From: Deltaproteobacteria bacterium
GTDB lineage: Bacteria; Desulfobacterota_C; Deferrisomatia; Deferrisomatales; JACRMM01
Direction of reading: 5' to 3'
NCBI GenBank assembly: GCA_016218905.1
Contig: JACRCS010000510.1
Span: 1-6,327, forward strand
Length of the DNA stretch: 6,327 nucleotides
The stretch's first letter is position 1. Each line of letters starts with the position of its first letter. Below, piece after piece: positions 1-6,327 of this stretch. Below the pieces are notes generated by a model. That model had not been told where the DNA came from and did not search any database. It saw nothing but the letters and a program-made list of their open reading frames with translations. Made by a program: the position numbers and the translations under genes.

Positions 1-90
1 AAGATGCTCTTCGGCTGGTATCGCGCCGGCGGCGCCTTCGACAGGGCCCGCGTCTTCCAGTGCGAGAGCGACTACCGCCTGGCGGCGTAG
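1..90 (+). CDS. 3' end of an unidentified gene (partial)
   Basis: Frame 1 is open from the first base to a TAG stop at 88-90 and gives the last 29 residues of a protein, ending in ...ESDYRLAA. Its composition (aromatic and charged residues mixed, GC-rich third positions) looks like real coding sequence, but the piece is too short to assign to a family. No Rho-independent terminator with a T-run follows. The nearest downstream structure is a short hairpin, arms 164-169 and 178-183. It could also be a chance open frame of 29 codons. Confidence 0.5.
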   Translation, partial: KMLFGWYRAGGAFDRARVFQCESDYRLAA

Positions 91-618
91 GCTGCCCCGC
101 CGAGACACCCCGGCCGCCGAGAGAGGGACGCGACGAGCACGACCCTGAACCCCTTCAAACCCCGCTCACCGGCTACAGTGAGCCAAACCCGGCGCCACGG
201 CGCCGAGCAGGAGGAAACGAGTCACGGCGACACCCCGGGCCGAGATGATCGCAAGCGCGTCGTCACTGCGATGAGTAGATGACCCCGTTTATCATCCCGT
301 CACTCGGTTCGGGTTCTCTTCGGTATGGCCGACAATGTAGAACCGTCCTCCCTCCGGGGAAGGACTGAAACGAGATGATTGCCAGCCGAGGGGCCGTGTC
401 CCCGAGAGAAACGAACTGCTGAGCCCGAGCCCTGACCTCGACGTCAGCTCTCCCGCCCCCCTTCGGAAGGGGGGCCGGGGCCTCCGCTTCGCTCCGGCCC
501 CGGCCAACCCCAAGATGAAGAATCCGGGAGACAAGGCCCTCTGTTCGTTTCTCAGACGAAACTACTGAGATCCCTCTTGACTCCTTCCCCTAAAGAGATG
601 CGCTTGTTCGGGCCCGGT
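91..618. other. Long non-coding stretch rich in inverted repeats
   Basis: No convincing gene is seen in these 528 bases. The short open frames on either strand encode Arg/Pro/Gly/Ser-rich peptides with no domain character. The segment instead holds a series of dyads: a CGGCGCC-AC-GGCGCCG palindrome at 190-205, GCTCAC/GTGAGC at 164-183, three consecutive hairpins at 427-505, and an 11-bp inverted repeat (406-416 with 543-553) that brackets them. The sequence GAAACGA recurs at 214-220, 367-373 and 408-414. It may be a decayed region, a small mobile element or a structured RNA; the sequence does not decide. Confidence 0.55.
427..505. repeat. Three tandem hairpins within a larger inverted repeat
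   Basis: Three stem-loops abut. The first has CTGAC (432-436) with GTCAG (443-447), extended by GAG/CTC with a two-base bulge. The second has CCCCCCTT (456-463) with AAGGGGGG (467-474), closing a 3-nt loop. The third has GGCCGGGGCC (473-482) with GGCCCCGGCC (496-505), a perfect 10-bp stem with a 13-nt loop; the second and third share two bases. The group lies between 11-bp inverted repeats, GAGAAACGAAC (406-416) and GTTCGTTTCTC (543-553). No T-run follows on either strand, so this is not a standard intrinsic terminator. Confidence 0.6.
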
Positions 619-1038
619 TCAGCGTGGCTCCCACTCCAAAGCTTCTGTGCCGCCAGAAAGGAAATCGATTATCGTGTCCCCGAGTCTGTTGAGGGCTGCT
701 GGTTCAGCTTCAATAAAGAACCTTTCACGATGACCCCGCGGTGGAGTGAAGTTTGCGAAGGCAGCCACTTCCAATGCTGCATGTCCGGCGAGGTCGAAAC
801 AGAATGCACGGAGCAGCAAGTAGTAGGCCCATTTTTCGTCATCTTCGCCCAATTCGCAGCGAGCCTCATCTGACGTTGATTTTGGAAATTCTACCAATCG
901 CTCAGCGAACTGCCTCCAGTCGTCCCTATACGCATAGAAATCCAGCACTGTCGCGCTCTGGCCGTTGCACGCATCGATCGCGACATGCAATTCGCCTTCC
1001 TGTTCCCCGAGCACTTTGAGCCTCAAATATGCCTTCAT
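619..1038 (-). CDS. Small acidic hypothetical protein, possibly immunity-protein-like
   Basis: A 139-residue protein of unknown function. The start chosen is the ATG at 1038. It has AGGA 8 nt upstream and a possible -10 (TAATAT) just ahead of it; the alternative ATG at 1083 lies upstream of that -10 and has no good ribosome binding site. The protein has no signal peptide or membrane segment. It opens with an alternating strand-like segment (residues 1-22), followed by an aromatic/charged block YAYRDDWRQFAERLVEFP (35-52), an acidic stretch ELGEDDEKW (62-70), a hydrophobic LLLRAFCFDLAGHAALEVAAF (74-94, partly beta-like) and a helical C-terminus around 113-127. This overall plan recalls small soluble immunity proteins of polymorphic toxin systems (WapI-type), but no diagnostic motif is seen and no toxin gene is adjacent. 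Base composition differs from its neighbours: 661-720 is 28/60 G+C against 47/60 in a nudC sample. That suggests horizontal acquisition. Confidence 0.72.
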   Translation of the reverse strand: MKAYLRLKVLGEQEGELHVAIDACNGQSATVLDFYAYRDDWRQFAERLVEFPKSTSDEARCELGEDDEKWAYYLLLRAFCFDLAGHAALEVAAFANFTPPRGHRERFFIEAEPAALNRLGDTIIDFLSGGTEALEWEPR

Positions 1039-1061
1039 GGTCTTATTCCTAGCCCGAACAG

Positions 1062-1090
1062 ATATTAGAAGGAATCCTCTCATCTCTAGA
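1062..1090 (-). promoter_or_regulatory. Possible promoter of the 619-1038 gene
   Basis: On the minus strand a -10-like TAATAT (1067-1062) is preceded by a 17-nt spacer and a poor -35, TCTAGA (1090-1085). Transcription would begin near 1055, leaving a short leader with AGGA before the ATG at 1038. The -35 match is weak. The evidence is mainly the AT-rich -10 in an otherwise GC-rich region and its position relative to the chosen start. Confidence 0.33.
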
Positions 1091-1197
1091 TCTTGGAACT
1101 TATCCCCACATCTGGGAACCGATTCCCAAACGTTCGAACCGGCGAGTTCCTGGATCTGGTAACTTTCCAGCCGGTCAAGATGCGTACATCTAGGAAC
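1090..1197. repeat. Cluster of ATCTNGGAAC-like elements
   Basis: Direct copies are ATCTTGGAAC (1090-1099), ATCTGGGAAC (1110-1119) and ATCTAGGAAC (1188-1197). An inverted copy reads GTTCCTGGAT at 1146-1155, one mismatch from the consensus on the other strand. A fifth, one-mismatch copy ATCTGGTAAC lies at 1154-1163 and overlaps the inverted copy. The first two copies start exactly 20 bp apart, about two helical turns. The last copy overlaps the stop codon of the 1190-1663 gene. The cluster lies upstream of the 619-1038 gene and could be a multi-site operator, iteron-like sites or debris of a mobile element. Confidence 0.6.
1113..1128. promoter_or_regulatory. 16-bp dyad, possible operator
   Basis: TGGGAA and TTCCCA flank a 4-bp centre (CCGA), a perfect 6-bp dyad typical in size of a dimeric repressor site. 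It overlaps the second ATCTNGGAAC copy and is followed by the 8-bp palindrome GTTCGAAC (1132-1139). It lies about 25-40 bp upstream of the proposed -35 of the 619-1038 gene. A regulatory role is inferred. Confidence 0.35.
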
Positions 1198-1663
1198 CTG
1201 CCGGCCCTATGATCCTGTCTTCCAGCCCGAGTTCCTTCGCCACGCGGCGCGGGAGTTCCCAGGTCTTCGTCTCCGGCCGCCAGCGGCCGCCGAACTCCTT
1301 GACTCTTTTGCGAAGCTCCTCCTCCACCCAGGCTACCCGAAGTTGGACCGACGCCTCCGGATCCGGGGGCGGATCCCACGGGGACTCCGCGACGATGAGC
1401 TCGACCGTCTTGTAGCGCTTCCGGTTCTTGGGGTCGCAGCGGTACCGGACACAGACGAGGCTCTCCCCGAACTCCGCGAGCAGTCCCTTCGTGCCGTTCT
1501 CGCCCGGCCGCAGGGTCTCCTGGGTCTTGAGGGTCCAAGGGGCGCGAACTTCCGCATCAGGCCTGCCGGGGGGCGGGACTTGCGCCTCGCCGAAACGCAG
1601 AGAGGCCGCTCCGGCGGTTGTGCGCCAGACGCGGCCTCTCGGTTCTCGGGGCTGTGTGCCCAT
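1190..1663 (-). CDS. Conserved hypothetical protein (VRYRYD/KTVELI/GGRW family)
   Basis: A 157-residue soluble protein of unknown function. From about residue 45 onward it matches a type I recall as common in proteobacterial and related genomes: ETLRPGENGTK (49-59), LVCVRYRCDPKNRKRYKTVE (69-88), SPWDPPPDP (94-102), then the compact C-terminal motif RVAWVEEELRKRVKEFGGRW (109-128) followed by W.LP and LGLEDRII (145-152). The GGRW...W.LP part resembles the 'GARW' motif of DUF5710-like domains; that link is an inference. The ATG at 1663 follows GGGGAGG and a plausible promoter. Residues 1-44 look unlike the rest, and the DNA there holds a 10-bp inverted repeat, so they may be a non-conserved extension. 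No ATG, GTG or TTG lies nearer the conserved part; only a CTG at residue 22 is available. The gene ends inside the ATCTNGGAAC cluster. Confidence 0.8.
   Translation of the reverse strand: MGTQPREPRGRVWRTTAGAASLRFGEAQVPPPGRPDAEVRAPWTLKTQETLRPGENGTKGLLAEFGESLVCVRYRCDPKNRKRYKTVELIVAESPWDPPPDPEASVQLRVAWVEEELRKRVKEFGGRWRPETKTWELPRRVAKELGLEDRIIGPAGS
1600..1640. repeat. Inverted repeat in the 5' part of the hypothetical gene
   Basis: GAGAGGCCGC (1600-1609) and GCGGCCTCTC (1631-1640) are perfect 10-bp arms around a 21-nt loop. Inside the loop GGCG (1613-1616) can pair with CGCC (1623-1626). In the minus-strand transcript it would form a strong hairpin about 24-64 nt after the ATG. It may affect translation of the gene or be a short repeat inserted in its non-conserved N-terminal part. 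Confidence 0.55.
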
Positions 1664-1686
1664 GGCCCCTCCCCTGAGTTCCCCTC

Positions 1687-1716
1687 CTTCTATCCCGGAA
1701 CTTCAGCCCCGGTCAA
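1687..1716 (-). promoter_or_regulatory. Probable sigma70 promoter of the 1190-1663 gene
   Basis: On the minus strand TTGACC (1716-1711) is followed by an 18-nt spacer and TAGAAG (1692-1687). These match the -35 and -10 consensus at 5/6 and 4/6 positions. Transcription would start near 1680, giving a leader of about 17 nt carrying the GGGGAGG ribosome site before the ATG at 1663. A perfect 12-bp palindrome, GGCCCTAGGGCC (1720-1731), sits directly upstream of the -35. Confidence 0.42.
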
Positions 1717-1839
1717 GGAGGCCCTAGGGCCCTGTTCGTGGGTGCGAAAGGCGGATAGCACTCTACTGCCCCCCCGCCTCTACAATGGATGCAGGTCATC
1801 ATCGCCTCCTCCTGCGGCGCAAGCCGAGCGGCTATCCCT

Positions 1840-2802
1840 TCACCACCCCTCCCCGACGATCTCCGACAGCCGAGGCTTGCCCGTCCCGTCATACCACGAC
1901 TCGATCAGCCGGTAGGCGATGGAGATCGGCGGGGCGAGCCTCACGGTGCCGGCGGCCACGGCGTCCCGGAGCTGCCGGCGGGTGAACCACCTCGCGTCCT
2001 CCAACTCGTCGTCGAGGCGGATGGTGTCGGAGAGCGCCTCGGCGGTGAAGCCGAGCATGAGGGAGGCGGGGAAGGGCCAGGGCTGGGAGGAGTGGTACCG
2101 GACGGCCCCCACGACGACCCCGGTCTCCTCCTCGACTTCTCGGGCCACCGCTTCTTCCAGGGTCTCCCCGGGCTCCACGAAGCCCGCGATGGTCGAGTAG
2201 CGCTCCGGCGGCCACACCGGCTGCCGGCCGAGGAGGCAGCGGCCCCGGAAGGTGACGAGGACGATGATCGCCGGGTCGGTGCGGGGGAAGTGCTCCTTCC
2301 CGCACGCCGGGTTCGTGCAGGCGCGGACGTGGCCCGCGTGCCTCGACTCGGTGGGGGCGCCGCAGTCTCCGCAGAAGCGGTTCCGAGTGTGCCAGTGGGC
2401 GAGCCCCCTCACCTGGGCGAGCAGCCCCGCCTCTCCGGGCGAGAGGAGCGGCCCGAGCTCCCGCAGGTCCCGAAACTCGCCCCAGGCGAGGACCTCCTCC
2501 GGCGGCGGGACGTCGGCGGGGAGCTCCACGGCGAACCAGGCGCTCTCCCCCTCCAGGCCGAGGAGCATCGGGGGGCTCGCCTCGAAGAGGTGCCCCAGGC
2601 CGGCGGGCGGGCGGAAGGCGGGCTTCGGGAGCTCGCCGCTCGTGACGAGGTGCTTCGAGCGCCAGAGGAAGGTGAGCCGGGAGGCGGAGTCGGCGAGCCT
2701 CGCCGCCAGCCACTCCAGGTCGGCGCGCCGGGCGTGGGCGCGGTCGACGCACGAGTCGGCGAACATGTTCCGGCGGGAGCGCGCGCGGTGATCGGTCTTC
2801 AT
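1840..2802 (-). CDS. nudC: NADH pyrophosphatase / NAD-cap hydrolase (NudC family)
   Basis: A Nudix hydrolase that splits NAD(H) into NMN(H) and AMP; family members also remove NAD caps from RNA 5' ends. The 320-residue form has an N-terminal domain (about 13-120), including the typical NMFADSCVDR...R.DLEWLAARL opening. A zinc ribbon follows, with cysteines 144, 147, 162 and 167 (CGDCG...CTNPACG). The segment FPRTDPAIIVLV (172-183) leads into the complete Nudix box at 207-229 (G207, E213, REVEEETGV 221-229). The NudC signature SQPWPFPAS is at 239-247. All catalytic and metal-binding positions are present. At 320 residues it is longer than E. coli NudC (257) because of the full N-terminal domain. 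The start is uncertain. The ATG at 2802 has GAGG 11 nt upstream; the ATG at 2823 would add MSEDATP but has no ribosome site; an upstream GTG at 2892 is unlikely. The gene diverges from the kinase operon, and no functional tie to it is apparent. Confidence 0.95.
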   Translation of the reverse strand: MKTDHRARSRRNMFADSCVDRAHARRADLEWLAARLADSASRLTFLWRSKHLVTSGELPKPAFRPPAGLGHLFEASPPMLLGLEGESAWFAVELPADVPPPEEVLAWGEFRDLRELGPLLSPGEAGLLAQVRGLAHWHTRNRFCGDCGAPTESRHAGHVRACTNPACGKEHFPRTDPAIIVLVTFRGRCLLGRQPVWPPERYSTIAGFVEPGETLEEAVAREVEEETGVVVGAVRYHSSQPWPFPASLMLGFTAEALSDTIRLDDELEDARWFTRRQLRDAVAAGTVRLAPPISIAYRLIESWYDGTGKPRLSEIVGEGW

Positions 2803-2855
2803 CGGAGTAGCGTCCTCGCTCATCGGGTCGCGGAGGCCGGGTCCGGAGCCGGCGC

Positions 2856-2871
2856 GGGCCGGGCGGGCGGG
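2856..2871 (+). other. G-quadruplex motif in the nudC leader region
   Basis: GGGCCGGGCGGGCGGG has four GGG runs with loops of 2, 1 and 1 bases, the canonical form for a stable G-quadruplex. The G-rich strand is the plus strand, which is the template for nudC. It lies between the candidate nudC promoter and the nudC start. Such motifs also arise by chance in DNA this GC-rich. Confidence 0.4.
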
Positions 2872-2882
2872 CGGACGGGAAT

Positions 2883-2912
2883 CCTGTAGCACGGAGCGGG
2901 CGGGGAGGACAA
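2883..2912 (-). promoter_or_regulatory. Weak candidate promoter of nudC
   Basis: On the minus strand TTGTCC (2912-2907), an 18-nt spacer and TACAGG (2888-2883) could serve as -35 and -10, with a start near 2876 and a leader of about 50-75 nt. The -10 agrees with consensus at only three positions, so this is a tentative call based partly on position. Confidence 0.25.
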
Positions 2913-2948
2913 GGCCGGAGGGTCCCGGGATCGCAGAGGATTTGCCCC

Positions 2949-2977
2949 TTGCCAGGGGGTGCCCGTCCGTCTAGCAT
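2949..2977 (+). promoter_or_regulatory. Probable sigma70 promoter of the kinase-regulator operon
   Basis: TTGCCA (2949-2954) and TAGCAT (2972-2977) are separated by exactly 17 nt and match the -35 and -10 consensus at 5/6 and 4/6 positions. Transcription would start near 2984, about 40 nt before the kinase ATG at 3024. The -35 sits in a small dyad (CCCCT/AGGGG, 2945-2958). No sigma54-type -24/-12 element was found upstream of the operon, so autoactivation by the NtrC-type regulator is not supported. Confidence 0.42.
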
Positions 2978-3023
2978 CCGCGAGAGGTCGCCGCCTTCCG
3001 CCGCGCCGCCCCCAAGAACCCCG

Positions 3024-4828
3024 ATGATGCGCCTTCTCAAGAATCCCAGGGTCTGGATCCTCCTCTCGCTCGCGCCGGTCGTCGCCGCGACGCTCCTGTG
3101 GCTGCTCGGGACTACCCGCGCCATCCGGGCCGAGGCGCGGGCCCGCTTCTTCGAGCAGTACAACCGCCAGCAGCTCCTCATGGCGGAGCAGGCCGCGCGC
3201 ACGCTGGAGGAGCTCTTTCAGACCGTGCGCCGCGACCTCGGCCTGGTCGCAAGCCTCTTCGAACAGGGGGAGGTCACCTGGGCCGAGGCCGAGGCGCGCA
3301 AGCGCACCCTCTCCAGGGTCTACGACGGGCTCTCCGAGATTCCCGTCTTCGACATCGCGCTCCTCGACCGCAATGGGACCGTGGCCTGGTCCTACCCCCC
3401 TTCGCCGGGCACCGTGGGCGTCAAGCTCGCGTGGCGGGACTACTTCAAGTGGGCCAGGGACGAGGGACAGCCGGGGCAGATCTACCTCACCCGCTTTCGG
3501 CCGCTCGTCACCGGCGCGGCCAAGGGCGCCAACGCCATGATCGCCATCGAGGGCATCTACGGAAAAGGACGGGAGTTCAAGGGGCTCGCCCTCTTCGCCG
3601 TCCACTTCCACGCCTTCGCCCAAAAGCACGTGCTCTCGCTGCGGGTGGGTCCCACCGGGTCGGCGTGGCTGGTCGACTGCCAGTCGCGGACCGTGCTCGT
3701 CCACCCGAACGGCACGGTGGGTTCCCAGCGGCTCGAGGAAGCCGCCCTGCCTCGGTGGCCCGGCCTCTACGAGCTGCTCGTGAAGACGCTCGAGGGCCGG
3801 TCCGGGACGGGTTCCTACAAGTTCCAGGACCCCGAGGACCTCTCGCGGGACGTGACCGAGCTCGTCGGCTACGCACCCGCGCGGATCGGGAACCAGATGC
3901 TGGCCCTCGGCGTCGCGACCCCCGAGCGGGACGTCGAGAAGCTCCTCTCCTCGTTCCTCAAGCGGCAGGAGAAGCTGACGGCCGTGGTCGGCGTGACCCT
4001 CTTCACCGGCGCCGTCCTCGCGTGCGCCCTCCTCCTCACGTGGAACCGTTCCCTCTCGAAGCAGGTCACCGTCCGGACCCGGGATCTCGAGCAGGCCCGG
4101 GCCGAGCTGGTTTCCGCGGAGAAGCTCGCGGCGGTGGGCCACCTCGCTCTCGGGCTCACCCACGAGATCCGAAACCCCCTCTCCGCCATCCGGATGAACG
4201 TCCAGATGATCCGGGACGAGCTTCCCGGGAGCGACGCGGGGCTGCGGGAGAACTTCGAGATCGTGGAGAGCGAGATCCAACGGCTGAACCGCCTCCTCAG
4301 CGACATCATGGGCTTCGCCCGACCGCGGCCGCTGCGCCTCACGCACGCGGACCTGAGGGAAGAGGTCCAGCGGGTGGTTCGGCTCATGGCCCGCCTGCTC
4401 GAGGAGGAGAGCGTGGAGCTCGAAGTCCGTTCCGAGGGGGAGCTGAAGCTCCTCTGCGACCCCGAGCAGCTCCAGCAGGTTCTCCTGAACCTGGTCGTCA
4501 ACGGAGTGGAGGCGATGCAAGAGAGCGCCGCGCCGAGGAAGCTCACCCTGGAGGCGTCCCGCAGCGGCGACAACGCTCTCCTGCGGATCACCGACACGGG
4601 CGTGGGCGTGCGCCGCGAGGACCGGGAGAGGGTCTTCGACCCCTTCTTCACGACCAAGGCCGAGGGGGGCGGCCTCGGCCTCCCCACGGTGCAGAGCATC
4701 GTGCTCCGGCACGGGGGTGGAGTCGACCTGGAGAGCGGCCCGAGCGGCACGACCTTCACCGTGCGGCTGCCCATCGGCGGTCCGCCGGCGTCCGACGGCG
4801 CGGACGGAGCCGCGGGGGAGGGCGCGGC

Positions 4829-4832
<4 letters not shown>
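3024..4832 (+). CDS. Membrane sensor histidine kinase with Cache-like sensor (NtrB/DctB type)
   Basis: A 602-residue inner-membrane kinase predicted to autophosphorylate on His and pass the phosphate to the regulator encoded next. The first membrane segment is at about residues 10-29, preceded by basic residues. A periplasmic sensor of about 285 residues follows (30-317), with dCache-like features: LLDRNGTVAWSYP, WRDYFKWARD, and a second half with GPTGSAWLVD and VLVHPNGTVG. The second membrane segment is at about 319-341. A short charged linker without a recognisable HAMP domain leads to the dimerisation helix HEIRNPLSAIRMN, with phospho-acceptor His380. The ATPase domain has the N box (N489, N493), G1 DTGVGV (D524), F box FDPFFTTK and G2 GGGLGL. 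The start is the MM pair at 3024/3027, which gives a natural membrane-anchor N-terminus; the upstream TTG at 2949 coincides with the predicted -35. No strong ribosome site precedes 3024. The stop overlaps the regulator's start by ATGA. The ligand is unknown. Confidence 0.93.
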
Positions 4833-6169
<1,337 letters not shown>

Positions 6170-6178
6170 GGAAGAGCG

Positions 6179-6243
6179 GTTATCGGTTGTCGGTTATCGG
6201 TTATCGGTGATCGGAAGAACCGAAAACTGAAAACCGAAAACCG
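6179..6243. repeat. Inverted pair of 7-bp tandem repeat arrays
   Basis: The left array has five GTTATCG-type units at 6179-6213 (units 2 and 5 are GTTGTCG and GTGATCG). The right array has AACCGAA-type units at 6218-6224, 6225-6231 and 6232-6238 plus a partial one to 6243. The two arrays are roughly inverted: 6191-6214 can pair with 6220-6243 around a 5-nt loop at 19 of 24 positions. It begins 9 bp after the regulator's stop codon. It may attenuate transcription leaving the operon, although no T-run follows, or it may be one copy of a dispersed intergenic repeat. Confidence 0.7.
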
Positions 6244-6256
6244 GGCCCACGGGCCC
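6243..6256. repeat. Paired GGGCCC palindromes
   Basis: Two GGGCCC palindromes (6243-6248 and 6251-6256) are separated by AC. They can pair with each other and extend the adjoining heptamer hairpin. They lie just upstream of the -35 at 6265. They may be part of the intergenic repeat or a roadblock separating the operon from the next promoter. Confidence 0.4.
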
Positions 6257-6264
6257 AGTGGCCC

Positions 6265-6293
6265 TTGACAGGTCGTTCGTCCTCTTGTATAAA
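6265..6293 (+). promoter_or_regulatory. Near-consensus sigma70 promoter for a gene beyond the window
   Basis: TTGACA (6265-6270), a 17-nt spacer and TATAAA (6288-6293) make this the best promoter in the window: a perfect -35, ideal spacing and a 5/6 -10. Transcription would start near 6300. An ATG at 6322-6324 follows after about 22 nt, but only two codons are inside the window and its ribosome site is weak, so no gene is called. Confidence 0.75.
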
Positions 6294-6314
6294 ACAGACC
6301 GGTCGGTTTGTTTT
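6291..6314. promoter_or_regulatory. TetR-type operator overlapping the promoter
   Basis: A 24-bp dyad centred between 6302 and 6303 pairs at 10 of 12 positions. Its core reads ACAGACCGGTCGGTTTGT, built around ACCG/CGGT half-sites. It overlaps the end of the -10 and the expected start point, the usual place for a repressor. ACCG...CGGT dyads of this kind are common in front of TetR-family regulator genes and the transport or detoxification genes they control. The downstream gene may therefore be a self-repressing TetR regulator; it is not visible here. Confidence 0.6.
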
Positions 6315-6327
6315 GCGTGGGATGCCA

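Noticed and set aside
60..248. A 62-codon plus-strand open frame
   Set aside because: It begins inside the tail of the upstream gene in another frame and encodes a Pro/Arg-rich peptide with no coding character.
298..330. A tRNA T-arm-like GGTTCGGGTTC segment
   Set aside because: No acceptor stem, D arm or anticodon arm can be folded around it.
343..371. A CRISPR-repeat-like sequence ending in GGACTGAAAC with a short internal dyad
   Set aside because: Only one copy exists. The other GAAAC sites (214, 408, 557) lack the preceding sequence and are irregularly spaced, so there is no array, and no cas gene is present.
292..534. An 80-codon minus-strand open frame
   Set aside because: It runs through the hairpin cluster, encodes an Arg/Pro/Gly/Ser-rich peptide with no domain character, and has no supporting context.
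1084..1189. An integron attC site next to an orphan gene
   Set aside because: No GTTRRRY/RYYYAAC core pair with the expected folding arms was found. The dyads present are of a different type.
1889..3202. A 437-codon minus-strand frame and a 366-codon plus-strand frame over nudC
   Set aside because: Both are shadows of nudC. Neither contains a recognisable domain, whereas the nudC frame has all zinc-ribbon and Nudix residues.
6258..6275. A sigma54 promoter overlapping TGGCCC near 6259-6264
   Set aside because: The required GC at the fixed -12 distance is absent, while a near-perfect sigma70 promoter uses the same bases.

Overview
The window comes from a very GC-rich bacterial chromosome or metagenomic contig. 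One 60-base sample inside the nudC gene (2401-2460) is 47/60 G+C. The genes are of Gram-negative type: a NudC-family NADH pyrophosphatase with zinc ribbon and a two-component pair driving a sigma54-dependent activator. Long antisense open frames and heptamer intergenic repeats are also present. This fits an Acidobacteriota- or Deltaproteobacteria-like lineage, but the sequence alone does not fix the phylum.

Layout: 1-90 is the tail of an unidentified plus-strand gene. Positions 91-618 hold no convincing gene, only a cluster of GC-rich hairpins. Positions 619-1038 (minus) encode a small acidic hypothetical protein of visibly lower GC, vaguely like small immunity proteins. Positions 1039-1189 are a repeat-rich intergenic segment with about five copies of an ATCTNGGAAC-like element. 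Positions 1190-1663 (minus) encode a conserved hypothetical protein of the 'LVCVRYRYD...KTVELI...GGRW...W.LP...LGLEDRI' type. Positions 1840-2802 (minus) encode NudC. A divergent promoter region (about 2803-3023) follows. A membrane histidine kinase (3024-4832) and an NtrC-type response regulator (4829-6169) then form a translationally coupled operon. After 6169 come inverted 7-bp repeat arrays and a near-consensus sigma70 promoter with an overlapping TetR-like operator, whose gene lies beyond the window.

How the genes work together: the kinase is predicted to read an extracytoplasmic signal with a Cache-like sensor and phosphorylate Asp51 of the regulator. The regulator would then activate sigma54 promoters elsewhere, since no clear -24/-12 promoter was found here. 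NudC is a housekeeping NAD(H)/NAD-cap hydrolase with no obvious functional link to the kinase. The accessory portion is 91-1663: an off-composition orphan gene, a conserved hypothetical gene and structured, repeat-rich DNA. No complete novel defence or mobile system can be demonstrated. The best leads are the repeated element at 1090-1197 with its flanking orphan genes, and the promoter/operator at the right edge.
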